A stretch of DNA of 64,000 bases from Algoriphagus sp. (GTDB taxonomy: Bacteria > Bacteroidota > Bacteroidia > Cytophagales > Cyclobacteriaceae), in the NCBI GenBank assembly GCA_029945945.1, contig JAQSDM010000001.1, positions 291,986 to 355,985 of the forward strand, in the 5' to 3' direction. Below, in pieces: positions 35,557 through 45,059 of this stretch. The first letter of the stretch is position 1. Each line of letters opens with the position of its first letter. Made by a program: the position numbers and the translations under genes. Below the pieces are notes generated by a model that saw nothing but the letters and a program-made list of their open reading frames with translations, did no database searches and was not told the DNA's origin.

Positions 35557-35715
35557 GGCTCAGGTTAAGAACTAAGCGAATTGAGGTTTTAACCCCTTTC
35601 AAATTACAAGAGTGAGATAAAAGTGTTTTTCCATTAATAAGAGGCACGAGCGCGCAAGCGGTAGAGTTGAAATCTCTTTAAAAAGGGAGGTATGCATGCG
35701 CCATTATATCTTAAA

Positions 35716-38502
35716 TCAGAATTGCGATACCTTAAACATCTTTGCGAAAGGAAATCCTTCTTCGGTTGTTCCTTCAACCCAGATATTCATGGTTTTGACC
35801 TCTGGGGGAGTTTTGACTTTGAAGGTAAAGACACCCTGATTTCCCAGCGTATTGCCTGCAGGATTCCAGTAGATTGTCGGTTTATTGACAGGAATCTCTT
35901 CCGAATCAAAAGAATTCTTGAAGGTGAGTTCGGGAGAGAATCCGCGCATTCTGAAAAGTTGGAAGCCTTCGGAGTTAAAGTTCGATTTATCACCGGCAGC
36001 AACCCGAATACCTTTTTTGGTTTCGATCATAATCACCCCGCCAAATCCTGCCAGTCCAAATGTGGTGGCGTTGTAAGTGTACACAGCGACAGATTCGAGT
36101 TCTGCAGGGACGAAACTTGATATTAATAATTCAAATTCATCATCATTTAAGAAGGGATAGCTCGCCCCATCGATGATCAAAAGCGGATTCGAAGCATTCA
36201 AACCAAAATTAAAATTACCGATACTTTTTCCTCCTCTTTTAAAACCAAAATACCCTGCAAAAGCTTCAGGTGAAATAGTTGCCAATTTATCTGCTTTCAT
36301 TTCACGGTCAGGCGGACCATAACCATAATTCTTTTTAGCCATCGTTTCAATAGCTTCATCTTCCTTCACAAATTCATCCAACAGAATATAATCTCCCAAC
36401 AAATCATAGGTGAATTCTTTAGCATTTTTGGAAAAAGCCTGGTAAGAATATTTGGGGAAAGAACCTCTGAAAACCGGCTTTTCGCGAGTGATCAGACTTA
36501 CCGAACCATACGGTTTTTGGTTTTTATCCAGTGCTGCCAAAGCAATTGTGGCCGAATCCGTGAAGGAAAGTCCGGTAGCCCGGAAATAGCCGGAGGAATC
36601 CGTTTGTACAATTCCATAATCCTCTAAATCACCACGGACGACCGTAATCGGGTTCAAAAAGGGCTGATTTCTCTTATCTCTTTCAAATTTCCCTTCAACA
36701 GAAATCCCATACTCAATTTGGAAATCCGAAGCCTGATATGAAGGTGGATTGGCTTTCTCATCCAGCCAATTCATTGCTTCCGTGAGTGTCGGAATCATGT
36801 TGATCGGAGTTGCCAATTCATCATCCGTTACCGAAATTGTGAATTCCGCATTGGTCAGCTCTCCCGTCTCATCCAAGAAAGTCAAGCTGATTTCTGTTTC
36901 AGTCACTGATCCGGTTTTCACGCTGGAATGATCCAACTTGATCTCCAGATCCCCAAAGAAATTAGCTTCATCCAACTCAGTCGCCTGCACCCATTCTCCT
37001 TTTTTCAACACTGGCAAAGGCCGAAGAAAGAAATCCCGATCCGGATAATTACGCATCCATTGGGTGTAAACCCGGATAAAATAATCTCCGGAATCAAGGG
37101 AATCAGGCAGGACAAATCCACCCTGAACTTTCCCCTCCAGGATCGGGAAAATCTCGGATTGGATCACTTTTGTCTCGCTATTCATCACATCGACGTACAA
37201 AACACGACTCAACGAATCCGCCAGCAATCGATTTTGGTAAAGCATTTTACCTCCCAGCCAGACAGTTTCTCCCGGATAGTAATAAGCCTTATTGGTCGTC
37301 AAATAGGGCTTTTCCCTCAGGTTATTCCATTTGGCAAAAACCCGTTGATTGCTGTCGACCTCCGCATTGTAATATTGAATCAGACCGGTAGAAACATAAT
37401 CATTGGGCAGAAATCTCCCGGCTCGCTGCCTCCCCATATAGCCGGAAAGGACTAATTGAGTTGGATTTACAGGGATTCCGTTTCGGTCAATATCAAAGAA
37501 CCCCTGAGGAGCCGTGATCCAGCTGATCGGATTGTAGACATCGATGTAATACTCGTTCAACCAGGATTTATTTGCATAGTGAACCTCCACCCGGCCCGGC
37601 CAAATCACTCTGAAATTCCCATTTGAAAGGGGAATCCTGCGAATAGAATCTTCTGAAAGTGGTTCGATTGATTGCCCTAGTTCGACACTAAAACTATTGG
37701 TTCGGATCCTATCCATGGGAGCAGGATTGACCGTGTAAAGGCTGAAACCCTGCTCGGGAACAAGGCTAAGCAAAAGTGATTTCAGCAAATGCCGGGTAGA
37801 ACCCTGATAGCTCGTTTCTTTATTATCATCCCAGGTTATTGATTGAACCGAGTCCGTTGAAGCCTTTGGAGTATAATGAACAAAGCCATAATAGCGAGCA
37901 CCTGTCTTGTACAGCCGATAATCCTGAAGGTTGTATTCGATGTGGTAGCCAAGCGCATCGTTCTCAATTTGAAGAGCTTGCTGCGCAAAGGCACGGACAT
38001 GATTAGGACCTTTTTCACCTTTGACATCCTCAAATTCCAATACCCAAGGGTTGGTGATTTCAAGTTGCTTTGCAAATGTATCATCCGGCAAAGCCAAAAA
38101 AACATCCTTAAATCTTTTGAGATTTCGCTCCCATTTCTTGTCAATTCGGGATTCCAGTTGAACTTCGCTAAGCATCGATTCCAGGGGTTCGAGTTTGAAA
38201 TTGACCGTGAGTTGGTTTTTTCCGGAAAAAGAGACCTGTTGCGAACTCGTGATATAGCCGACGAATGAAGCGACTAATTCGAGAGTCTTTGGCAGGTCGC
38301 CGGTAATTTTGAATTCACCCTTTTCATTCGTTGTATTTCCAATGGTCGTGTTGTTGAGGAAAACGTTGGTGAAAGGCATTGGCTCACCCGACTTCGCATC
38401 CGTCACCACACCTGAAATGGTCTGTCCGAAAGACTCCATAGAAAAAAATGCAAGCAGGATAAAAAGTACGGTTTGGAAATTCCTTTCAAAAAATGACTTC
38501 AT
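35716..38502 (-). CDS. Large exported protein with carboxypeptidase-regulatory, MG2-like and TonB-plug-like domains
   Basis: The 928-residue protein has a signal peptide (LFILLAFFSMESFGQ), then a carboxypeptidase-regulatory-like beta domain (about 28-105; GVVTDAKSGEPMPFTNVFLN). A macroglobulin-like MG2 domain lies near 400-490 (YYPGETVWLGGKMLYQNRLL). The C-terminal part holds a plug-like domain near 770-835 (NPLLIIDGASYPFLNDDEFE, FGGVIMIETKKG). No outer-membrane barrel follows, so it is not a transporter by itself. Such proteins are common in Bacteroidota and may act as surface-associated partners of TonB systems. Confidence 0.75.
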   Translation of the reverse strand: MKSFFERNFQTVLFILLAFFSMESFGQTISGVVTDAKSGEPMPFTNVFLNNTTIGNTTNEKGEFKITGDLPKTLELVASFVGYITSSQQVSFSGKNQLTVNFKLEPLESMLSEVQLESRIDKKWERNLKRFKDVFLALPDDTFAKQLEITNPWVLEFEDVKGEKGPNHVRAFAQQALQIENDALGYHIEYNLQDYRLYKTGARYYGFVHYTPKASTDSVQSITWDDNKETSYQGSTRHLLKSLLLSLVPEQGFSLYTVNPAPMDRIRTNSFSVELGQSIEPLSEDSIRRIPLSNGNFRVIWPGRVEVHYANKSWLNEYYIDVYNPISWITAPQGFFDIDRNGIPVNPTQLVLSGYMGRQRAGRFLPNDYVSTGLIQYYNAEVDSNQRVFAKWNNLREKPYLTTNKAYYYPGETVWLGGKMLYQNRLLADSLSRVLYVDVMNSETKVIQSEIFPILEGKVQGGFVLPDSLDSGDYFIRVYTQWMRNYPDRDFFLRPLPVLKKGEWVQATELDEANFFGDLEIKLDHSSVKTGSVTETEISLTFLDETGELTNAEFTISVTDDELATPINMIPTLTEAMNWLDEKANPPSYQASDFQIEYGISVEGKFERDKRNQPFLNPITVVRGDLEDYGIVQTDSSGYFRATGLSFTDSATIALAALDKNQKPYGSVSLITREKPVFRGSFPKYSYQAFSKNAKEFTYDLLGDYILLDEFVKEDEAIETMAKKNYGYGPPDREMKADKLATISPEAFAGYFGFKRGGKSIGNFNFGLNASNPLLIIDGASYPFLNDDEFELLISSFVPAELESVAVYTYNATTFGLAGFGGVIMIETKKGIRVAAGDKSNFNSEGFQLFRMRGFSPELTFKNSFDSEEIPVNKPTIYWNPAGNTLGNQGVFTFKVKTPPEVKTMNIWVEGTTEEGFPFAKMFKVSQF

Positions 38503-38765
38503 CGTAGTTGCCCTGAGTTGGTTTTTCTTTTTTGAATATACAGGATTTAAGGAGGAAATTTAGGGTACATAGGTATCGGTTTTCACTTCTCTGTTGTGGG
38601 TCCGATTTCGGCTGTCGTGTTTCTCAAGAAGCTGGAATCTATTAATCTGGTATTAGAATCAATGCTATGAGTCTTCGTTCGTCCATTTTTAGCATAGCCA
38701 ATGTGCATTTTTCCTAATCCATCCATTTCTCTTTATCAGTACCGTTTTGATTTAAAAAAGAAGGC

Positions 38766-38796
38766 AAAAAAAAACCGCCTTTCAGCGGTTTTTAAA
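38766..38796 (-). terminator. Terminator after arginine decarboxylase
   Basis: AAAAACCGC (38770-38778) pairs with GCGGTTTTT (38785-38793). It lies directly beyond the speA stop on the minus strand, with T-runs on both sides. Confidence 0.85.
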
Positions 38797-38798
38797 TT

Positions 38799-40193
38799 CT
38801 ATTGTTTGTACCCCAATATTTGGAGCATGCTTTCCTGTGTCTGGTCTTTGGCGAAAAGCCGATGCGTGATTTCTCCGTTTTCATCCCGATCAATCAGCAC
38901 ATGTTTCGGTGCAGGAATCAGGCAATGCTGGATTCCGCCGTAACCGCCCAACGATTCCTGATAGGCTCCGGTATGGAAGAAACCAATGTATTGCTTTCTT
39001 CCTTGCTCAATTTTCGGAAGATAGATATTGAATTGGTGCGCCTCTGAATTGTAGTAATCCATGCTGTCACAAGTCAATCCTCCCAGGGAAATGCTTTGAT
39101 AAGTCTCATCCCAATTGTTGACCGCCAGCATGATGTATTTCTGGTTCAAACCCCAGCTATCAGGCAATTGCGTGATAAAAGACCCATCAATCATATACCA
39201 AAGTTCTTTGTCATTTTGGAGCTTTTCATCCAGAACCGAGTACAAAACTGCACCGCTCTCTCCCACCGTGTAGCTTCCAAATTCGGTAAAAATATTTGGC
39301 TCATCGGTGTTGTTTTTACCACACATCCACTTGATGTTTTTCACGATCTGATCCGCCATATACTGGTAATCGTAATCGAAAAACACATTGGTTTTGATAG
39401 GCCAGCCTCCTCCGATATCCATCGTATCAAGTGTTGGCGCGATTTTCTTCAGATCGACATATTTCTGGATAAATCGAGTCAGTTCAGACCAATAATAAGC
39501 GGTGTCTTTGATCCCGGAATTGATGAAGAAATGAAGCATCTTAAGGCTTACCAGCGGATGGTCCTTGATTTTCTCCTCGTACAATTTGATGATGTCATTG
39601 TATCGCACACCAAGTCGGGAGGTATAGAAACCAAACTTCGGCTCTTCATCGGAAGCGATTCTGATCCCGACCTGGAAAGGCACTTTCACATGCTCCAGAT
39701 AGTAATCGATCTCGCCCAAATTATCCAAAATAGGAACACAATTCACGAATCCATCATTCAGCAATTCGCTTATGTATTGCTTGTAAAGCTCTCTTTTGAA
39801 ACCATTGCAAACGATATAAGTATCCTTGGTGATTTTACCTTCGGCAAAAAGCGTCCTGACCAATGGAATGTCAAAGGTTGAGGAAGTCTCAATATGAATG
39901 TCGTTTTTGAGCGCTTCATTCAGCACAAAGCTGAAGTGTGAAGACTTGGTACAATAGCAATAGGTGTACTTTCCTTTGTAATCATGCGTCTGAATCGCAT
40001 TGTTAAAGAAGGTCTTAGCATTCTGAATGTTATCAGAAATTTTCGGCAAATAGGTCAGCTTCAGCGGAGTGCCATACGTTTCGATGATCTCCATGAGGTT
40101 GACCCCGTTAAAAAATAATTCATTGTTTTCAACATGAAACTCCTTTGTCGGAAAGTCAAATGTCTGTTGAATGAGGTCAATGTATCTGTTCAT
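38799..40193 (-). CDS. speA: Arginine decarboxylase, fold-III PLP type
   Basis: The 464-residue protein belongs to the alanine-racemase-fold decarboxylases. YTYCYCTKSSHFSFVLNEAL holds the probable PLP lysine, IHIETSSTFDIPLVRTLFAE follows as in biosynthetic arginine decarboxylases, and LDTMDIGGGWPIKTNVFFDY is the glycine-rich phosphate-binding turn. It is shorter than the E. coli SpeA of about 630 residues, as in other Bacteroidota. It makes agmatine from arginine, the first step of polyamine synthesis. It is monocistronic, flanked by terminators. Diaminopimelate decarboxylase is excluded by the aspartate and GGGW context, but substrate is inferred. Confidence 0.85.
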   Translation of the reverse strand: MNRYIDLIQQTFDFPTKEFHVENNELFFNGVNLMEIIETYGTPLKLTYLPKISDNIQNAKTFFNNAIQTHDYKGKYTYCYCTKSSHFSFVLNEALKNDIHIETSSTFDIPLVRTLFAEGKITKDTYIVCNGFKRELYKQYISELLNDGFVNCVPILDNLGEIDYYLEHVKVPFQVGIRIASDEEPKFGFYTSRLGVRYNDIIKLYEEKIKDHPLVSLKMLHFFINSGIKDTAYYWSELTRFIQKYVDLKKIAPTLDTMDIGGGWPIKTNVFFDYDYQYMADQIVKNIKWMCGKNNTDEPNIFTEFGSYTVGESGAVLYSVLDEKLQNDKELWYMIDGSFITQLPDSWGLNQKYIMLAVNNWDETYQSISLGGLTCDSMDYYNSEAHQFNIYLPKIEQGRKQYIGFFHTGAYQESLGGYGGIQHCLIPAPKHVLIDRDENGEITHRLFAKDQTQESMLQILGYKQ

Positions 40194-40260
40194 TTGCAGT
40201 TGGTTAATGCTATTCTAATGCGGTGCAAAAATTGCTTTTTCTGAGGGGAAATCAAATGAA

Positions 40261-40298
40261 AAGGGGACAAATCCCTGAAGACCGTCCCCTTTTTAACA
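40261..40298 (-). terminator. Terminator between the unknown gene at 40315 and speA
   Basis: AAGGGGAC (40261-40268) pairs with GTCCCCTT (40284-40291) and both strands have T-runs. Confidence 0.8.
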
Positions 40299-40314
40299 TT
40301 GCGATAATTATTTC

Positions 40315-40758
40315 TTAATTGGTTGTCTTATCAAAGAAAGCTTGCTGAAGCAAAATTTGTTCTGATTTGAATCTGTTTCTGTTTGTAATTACCTCTTTCA
40401 GAATGAGTTTGAATCTGACTTCTTTCTTCAACAAAGCAATTACCCGGTTGAAGAACAAAGATACGTCCTGATTACTTTCCACAGGAAAATAGAAAAAAGC
40501 AGCTTTCTCCTCAGTAGAAAAGGTCAGATTCAATCCTTTTGGTTTCCCAAGTGAGATCAAACCCTTGAAAAGAGGAAATAACACTGCAAAGCTTTTCTCA
40601 AAACGACACATTCCCTGAATCATCATACCTGAGGTTTGAGAAAAAAACTGAAGCATCTCTTTTTGGTCTTCAGCTATTCTGGTGAAACCTAAAGAAAGAT
40701 GCCCGGAATCATTCAATGATTCGGTAACGGGAAGAGTAGATTGAGAAACTGTGCTCAT
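40315..40758 (-). CDS. Hypothetical cytosolic protein
   Basis: I do not recognise the 147-residue product. It has no signal or membrane segment. It contains SGMMIQGMCRFEKSFAVLFP and ends in a basic helical stretch (KEVRFKLILKEVITNRNRFK). I use the ATG starting MSTVSQST (40758); the frame extends 11 residues further. It is a single gene between the aminotransferase and speA. Confidence 0.6.
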   Translation of the reverse strand: MSTVSQSTLPVTESLNDSGHLSLGFTRIAEDQKEMLQFFSQTSGMMIQGMCRFEKSFAVLFPLFKGLISLGKPKGLNLTFSTEEKAAFFYFPVESNQDVSLFFNRVIALLKKEVRFKLILKEVITNRNRFKSEQILLQQAFFDKTTN

Positions 40759-40884
40759 GTCTTTTGGAGTTTTAATGAAACAACCCTTCAAAAGTAAAAT
40801 GCTTTTTTATATTTTCCTATACTCCCTATAATTTTTATAGGGTTCTGTTCAACAAACTTTACCCCGCTTCTAAATCACTGATTT

Positions 40885-42039
40885 TTAAGGAAACAATTTT
40901 GAGTTTTGAAGTTTATCCAGCGCCCTTTTAAGTTCAGAATCTTCCTTTGCAAAGCAAAATCTCAGGATTTTATGATCCGTTTTCTCATTGAAAAATACCG
41001 AGATAGGAATACTCGCAACTCCTATTTCTTTGGTCAGCCTGACGGCCAAATCAAAATCTGATTCCTGCGAAAGATGGCCGTAAGAAACGAGCTGGAAAAA
41101 ACTTCCTTGTGCAGGCACAAACTGAAATGGAGTTCCCTTTAGGCCTTCGCAGAAAAGGTCCCGTTTCTTTTGGTAAAAATCAGGAATTGAAAGGTAGTTG
41201 CCGGGTACTTCCAGATATTCAGCCAACGCATATTGAAGAGGTGTTGCCGTACTGAAGGTGACGAATTGATGGATTTTCCGAAACTCAGCTGTCAATTCTT
41301 TTGGAGCGAGGCAATAGCCGATTTTCCAGCCGGTGACATGAAAAGTCTTCCCAAAAGATCCACAAACGAATGTTCTGTCCTTCAAAACAGGATGAGTCAT
41401 CAAGGAAATATGAGTTCGCCCATCAAAGGAAATATGCTCATAAACTTCATCGCTGACGACATAGATATCAGTATCATGAATCAGACTGGCCAGCATATTT
41501 ACATCTTCCTGGGACCAGACATAACCCGTTGGATTATGTGGTGTATTGACCATGATCAACCTGGTTTTTGGATTGATCGCTGACTTCACTTTTTCCCAAT
41601 CCACCGAAAAATCAGGCAGGCTTAGTGGTATATAGATCGGAATGCCTCCATTCAAAATCACAGCAGGAGCGTAACTATCATAGGCTGGTTCGAGCAAAAT
41701 CACCTCATCGCCTTCCCTGACTACAGCAGTAACCGCGGAAAAAATAGCTTCCGTCGCTCCGGAAACAATGGTCACTTCTTCCTCTGCATGGTAATCCACT
41801 CCATAAACCAACTTCGTCTTTTCTGCCAATCGCTGTTTCAAAACAGGAACACCACTCATCGGAGCGTATTGATTGAACCCCTTATTCATGTATTTGGCGA
41901 CCAAATCCAGTAAATGCGGATCGCAATTGAAACCGGGAAAGCCTTGGGAAAGGTTGATTGCACCATAATCCGAAGCCAGTTTGGACATGACGGTGAAAAT
42001 GGTCGTTCCGACATTCGGAAGTTTAGAAGAAATGGTCAT
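40885..42039 (-). CDS. Class I/II aminotransferase, YbdL/methionine aminotransferase type
   Basis: The 384-residue enzyme is a fold-type I aminotransferase. INLSQGFPGFNCDPHLLDLV, IMVNTPHNPTGYVWSQED, VVSDEVYEHISFDG and CGSFGKTFHVTGWKIGYCLA (with the PLP lysine) are all present and match the kynurenine/methionine aminotransferase subgroup (YbdL). It may work in methionine salvage or aromatic amino-acid turnover. It is a single gene; a related function for the neighbours is not obvious. Confidence 0.87.
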   Translation of the reverse strand: MTISSKLPNVGTTIFTVMSKLASDYGAINLSQGFPGFNCDPHLLDLVAKYMNKGFNQYAPMSGVPVLKQRLAEKTKLVYGVDYHAEEEVTIVSGATEAIFSAVTAVVREGDEVILLEPAYDSYAPAVILNGGIPIYIPLSLPDFSVDWEKVKSAINPKTRLIMVNTPHNPTGYVWSQEDVNMLASLIHDTDIYVVSDEVYEHISFDGRTHISLMTHPVLKDRTFVCGSFGKTFHVTGWKIGYCLAPKELTAEFRKIHQFVTFSTATPLQYALAEYLEVPGNYLSIPDFYQKKRDLFCEGLKGTPFQFVPAQGSFFQLVSYGHLSQESDFDLAVRLTKEIGVASIPISVFFNEKTDHKILRFCFAKEDSELKRALDKLQNSKLFP

Positions 42040-42123
42040 TGGATTGAACAGGACTAACTTTGGGTACAGAAATTTAAGCTGAAAATTAAGGTAATTTCAT
42101 AAACACAGTTTCCAAACAGAAAA

Positions 42124-43698
42124 CTACCTTCCCAATAAATAATAAATCATCAGGGTAATCATGCAGAGTATCAGAGAAAGAGGTTTGGCAAACCTCCATT
42201 CCTTCAAATCAAGCGTACTAATTTGAGAGGATAAAGGAACAGGTCTAGCAGGATACTTTAAACTGACCAGAGACATCACCCCCAAATTCAATAAAAACTC
42301 GATTGCCCAAATATGAATAAAATGGAGGTTCACTTCAATCACAAAAGTCGTCAAAAGGTAAAAGGAAAGCCCCGTTACCAGTCCAACTTTGGCTCCGGCA
42401 GATGAGATTTTTGGAAGAAAAAATCCTGCAATTAGTACGGAAGCAATCGGGATGAAGAAAATTCCATTCAACTGCTGCATCAATTGATACAAGCCATCCG
42501 GAGCATTGGCTACTAAAGGAGCTACCAGAATTGCCACTACCGCCAAAATCAAAGAACTCCATTTTCCTACCCTCACAAGTATTTTATCAGAGGCAGAGGG
42601 CTGAATCATTTTCTTATAAATATCCAAACTGAAAATGGTAGCGGCAGAATTCAAAACAGAGTTGAAAGTGCTCAGAATGGCTCCCAATACCACCGCAGCA
42701 AAGAAACCTAACAGACTTAATGGAAGTACTTTTTTCACCAGCATCGGATAGATGAAATCTTGATCAGCGTAATAAAGCTCTCCATAATAGTAATAAGCAA
42801 TGATGCCCGGAAGGACGATAATAAGAGGAATCAGAATCTTGAAAATTCCGGTATACAGCAATCCCTTTTGCGCTTCAGCCATGTTTTTTGCACCTAAAGC
42901 CCTCTGAATGATGGTTTGATTCATACCCCAAAAATAAAGCTGATTAATCATCAAGCCTGTGAAAAGTGTGCTGAAAGGCATTACAGAATCCTCCACACCT
43001 ATTACATTAAATTTATCTGGAACAGTTTCATACACTTTGGTGATCCCGCCCAGGATATTTCCATTTCCAATATCCCATAAAGCAAAAACAGGAATCATCA
43101 GACCCCCGATCATCAGACCAATCGCATTGATCGTATCTGAATAAGCCACGGCCTTCAATCCTCCAAAAATTGCATACACAGATCCGATGACCCCAATCGT
43201 AATCACGGTCAACCAAATCCCTTCCGATCTGCTTACGTCAAGCATTTCTGAAACATTGAAAATACTTTCCAAATTGATCGCTCCTGTATAGAGCACAATT
43301 GGAAGGAGCGTCACTACAAAAGACAGCATCAATAAAAAAGCTACAATTGTCTTCGTGGTTGCGTCAAATCTGTTTTCCAAATATTCGGGAATGGTCGTCA
43401 ATCCCATTCTGAGATAAATGGGAAGAAAATAAAGGGCTGCGATCACCAGGGCAATTGCTGAAGTGACTTCCCAGGCAATGATGATCATCCCATTTTTATA
43501 GGCCGAACCATTCATTCCAATCAAATGCTCCGTAGAAATGTTAGTAAGAATCATGGAGCCAGCTATCACTCCTCCTGTCAAGGTTCTTCCTGCCAAAAAA
43601 TACCCCTCTTTTGAGCTGACATCATCCTTTCGCAGCTTATACCAAGATAAAAAAACAACAAGCAGCGTGAAACCAACAAATGAGATGGCTGTAAGCAT
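42124..43698 (-). CDS. Sodium:solute symporter (SSS/SLC5 family)
   Basis: The 524-residue protein has about 13-14 membrane helices. The family features are GYFLAGRTLTGGVIAGSMIL, the ITNISTEHLIGMNGSAYKNG region, and FLPIYLRMGLTTIPEYLENR. These transporters bring sugars, inositol or other solutes in with sodium. It lies directly downstream of myo-inositol oxygenase on the same strand, so inositol is a reasonable but unproven substrate. A terminator lies between the two genes. Confidence 0.88.
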   Translation of the reverse strand: MLTAISFVGFTLLVVFLSWYKLRKDDVSSKEGYFLAGRTLTGGVIAGSMILTNISTEHLIGMNGSAYKNGMIIIAWEVTSAIALVIAALYFLPIYLRMGLTTIPEYLENRFDATTKTIVAFLLMLSFVVTLLPIVLYTGAINLESIFNVSEMLDVSRSEGIWLTVITIGVIGSVYAIFGGLKAVAYSDTINAIGLMIGGLMIPVFALWDIGNGNILGGITKVYETVPDKFNVIGVEDSVMPFSTLFTGLMINQLYFWGMNQTIIQRALGAKNMAEAQKGLLYTGIFKILIPLIIVLPGIIAYYYYGELYYADQDFIYPMLVKKVLPLSLLGFFAAVVLGAILSTFNSVLNSAATIFSLDIYKKMIQPSASDKILVRVGKWSSLILAVVAILVAPLVANAPDGLYQLMQQLNGIFFIPIASVLIAGFFLPKISSAGAKVGLVTGLSFYLLTTFVIEVNLHFIHIWAIEFLLNLGVMSLVSLKYPARPVPLSSQISTLDLKEWRFAKPLSLILCMITLMIYYLLGR

Positions 43699-43747
43699 AG
43701 AAGGGTTAATTAGGGTTTCAGCATTGAATAATCACTTCTTAAAAAAG

Positions 43748-43777
43748 AAAAAGGGGATATGAAAATCCCCTTTCGAT
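43748..43777 (-). terminator. Terminator between inositol oxygenase and the symporter
   Basis: AAAGGGGAT (43750-43758) pairs with ATCCCCTTT (43765-43773) and the minus strand continues with a T-run. It would end, or attenuate, transcription after the inositol oxygenase gene. Confidence 0.75.
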
Positions 43778-43790
43778 TTAAGGTAATGTG

Positions 43791-44672
43791 TTAAAACTTC
43801 CAGGTCGGCGGAAGGTATTTGGCAACCAGGTCTTCATAATAAGGTCTCAAAGCTTTTGAATCCGGCGGAACAGGAACTTTTGAATACAGATCGTAAGGAT
43901 TGAATTTATCTACCCATTTGAACATCTCTCTGTCATGGTCATTCATCAGGTGATCATAGGCATTTTCCCTATGCTGGGAATAAAAGGAATGGTAGCGAAT
44001 CATGTAAAGAGCCTGTTCAGGCAGATAATTCTTCACCATTTGATACAGATATTCGTCGTGGCCCCAGGACATTTTTACCACATCAAGACCACAATTGGGA
44101 GAATAGACACCGTATTTGGTGTTAAAGCGCTCGTCTTTGAAATCAGGATTATCTTCGAAAAATTCGGGATAAACAATCTTGTCGGAATGCTGGCAACCAA
44201 CAGGAAAAGTATCTCCTACTACAGCCCATTGGGGCTCGTCAAACAAGCATAGGACCTTTCCCATATCATGGATGAATCCCGTCAAAACAAACCAGTCCGG
44301 ATGTCCATCGGCTCTGATCGCTTCGGAAGTCTGAAGTAAATGCTGTAGCTGATCCAAACTCGTATCCGGATCAGAATCATCCACAAGTGTATTCAGATAA
44401 TCCACTGCATCCCAAAAAGACATCTCCTTTTTCTCAAACCTCAAAAACTCCTTTTGTTTGTTTACAACGAAGTCATAGGTTTGATAATGGTGGTTCAGGC
44501 GGTAAAACTCCCTGACGGTGTCAACCTTTTCCGAATCATGATAATTTCTGTAATCATCTTTCGCTTTGGCTTGCTTTTCCTTGGACTCAGGATATCTCAC
44601 CAACAGGTCATCTTCCCATTCGTCCATATTTTGCAGCGGAGATTTAACTTTATCTGAATAAGCAGGTTCCAT
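43791..44672 (-). CDS. Myo-inositol oxygenase (MIOX)
   Basis: The 293-residue enzyme opens myo-inositol to D-glucuronate with a di-iron centre and oxygen. The HD-domain-like iron ligands can be read in [19 protein letters not shown] (His-Asp), [14 protein letters not shown] and [20 protein letters not shown], and [13 protein letters not shown] is the conserved C-terminal part. The length equals that of animal and other bacterial MIOX. The sodium symporter lies directly downstream. Glucuronate could feed catabolism or, after activation, the epimerase-type polysaccharide pathway. Confidence 0.92.
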   Translation of the reverse strand: MEPAYSDKVKSPLQNMDEWEDDLLVRYPESKEKQAKAKDDYRNYHDSEKVDTVREFYRLNHHYQTYDFVVNKQKEFLRFEKKEMSFWDAVDYLNTLVDDSDPDTSLDQLQHLLQTSEAIRADGHPDWFVLTGFIHDMGKVLCLFDEPQWAVVGDTFPVGCQHSDKIVYPEFFEDNPDFKDERFNTKYGVYSPNCGLDVVKMSWGHDEYLYQMVKNYLPEQALYMIRYHSFYSQHRENAYDHLMNDHDREMFKWVDKFNPYDLYSKVPVPPDSKALRPYYEDLVAKYLPPTWKF

Positions 44673-45059
44673 ATTCTTTTTATTTGGTTCTGTAAGATAA
44701 TAACAAAATTATAACGACATAAACCATTGATTGAAAGTGTTCCGTGTTAACATTAACTTATTGCAATGCTCTATTGAAAAACTTAAAACCCTGAGAAAAG
44801 CAAAGGTGAATGAAAGATTGAAGCAGCGAATTCTTTAAATGGTATTTCCATCCCAAAGGGATGATATTTCAATCCTATTTCTACTTTATTGCATTTGAGT
44901 TTAAACAGAATTCTCTTTAAGAAACAGCCCTATTCAATTTAAACTCGGTTTTTGATCTTTTTAAGCCGAAATATGCCTCCATCGTGTTTTTCGGGCATTT
45001 TTACTTACTTTTGCCCCACTTAAATAAACCCACTTTAACTTTTAATTTCCTGAAAAAGG
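44673..45059. other. Divergent intergenic region with a small palindrome and a -7 box
   Basis: No gene is seen. CATCCC/GGGATG around AAA (44849-44863) is a palindrome of a kind common between Bacteroidota genes. TACTTTTG at 45006-45013 matches the -7 consensus for arginase, but no convincing TTTG lies about 20 bases upstream. Confidence 0.45.

Noticed and set aside
35641..35675. tRNA-like stretch GCACGAGCGCGCAAGCGGTA
   Set aside because: Only a D-arm-like piece is present; no anticodon or T-arm and no acceptor stem can be formed.
39096..39881. 261-residue plus-strand frame inside the speA gene
   Set aside because: Shadow of a well-supported arginine decarboxylase; the product is low in recognisable motifs.
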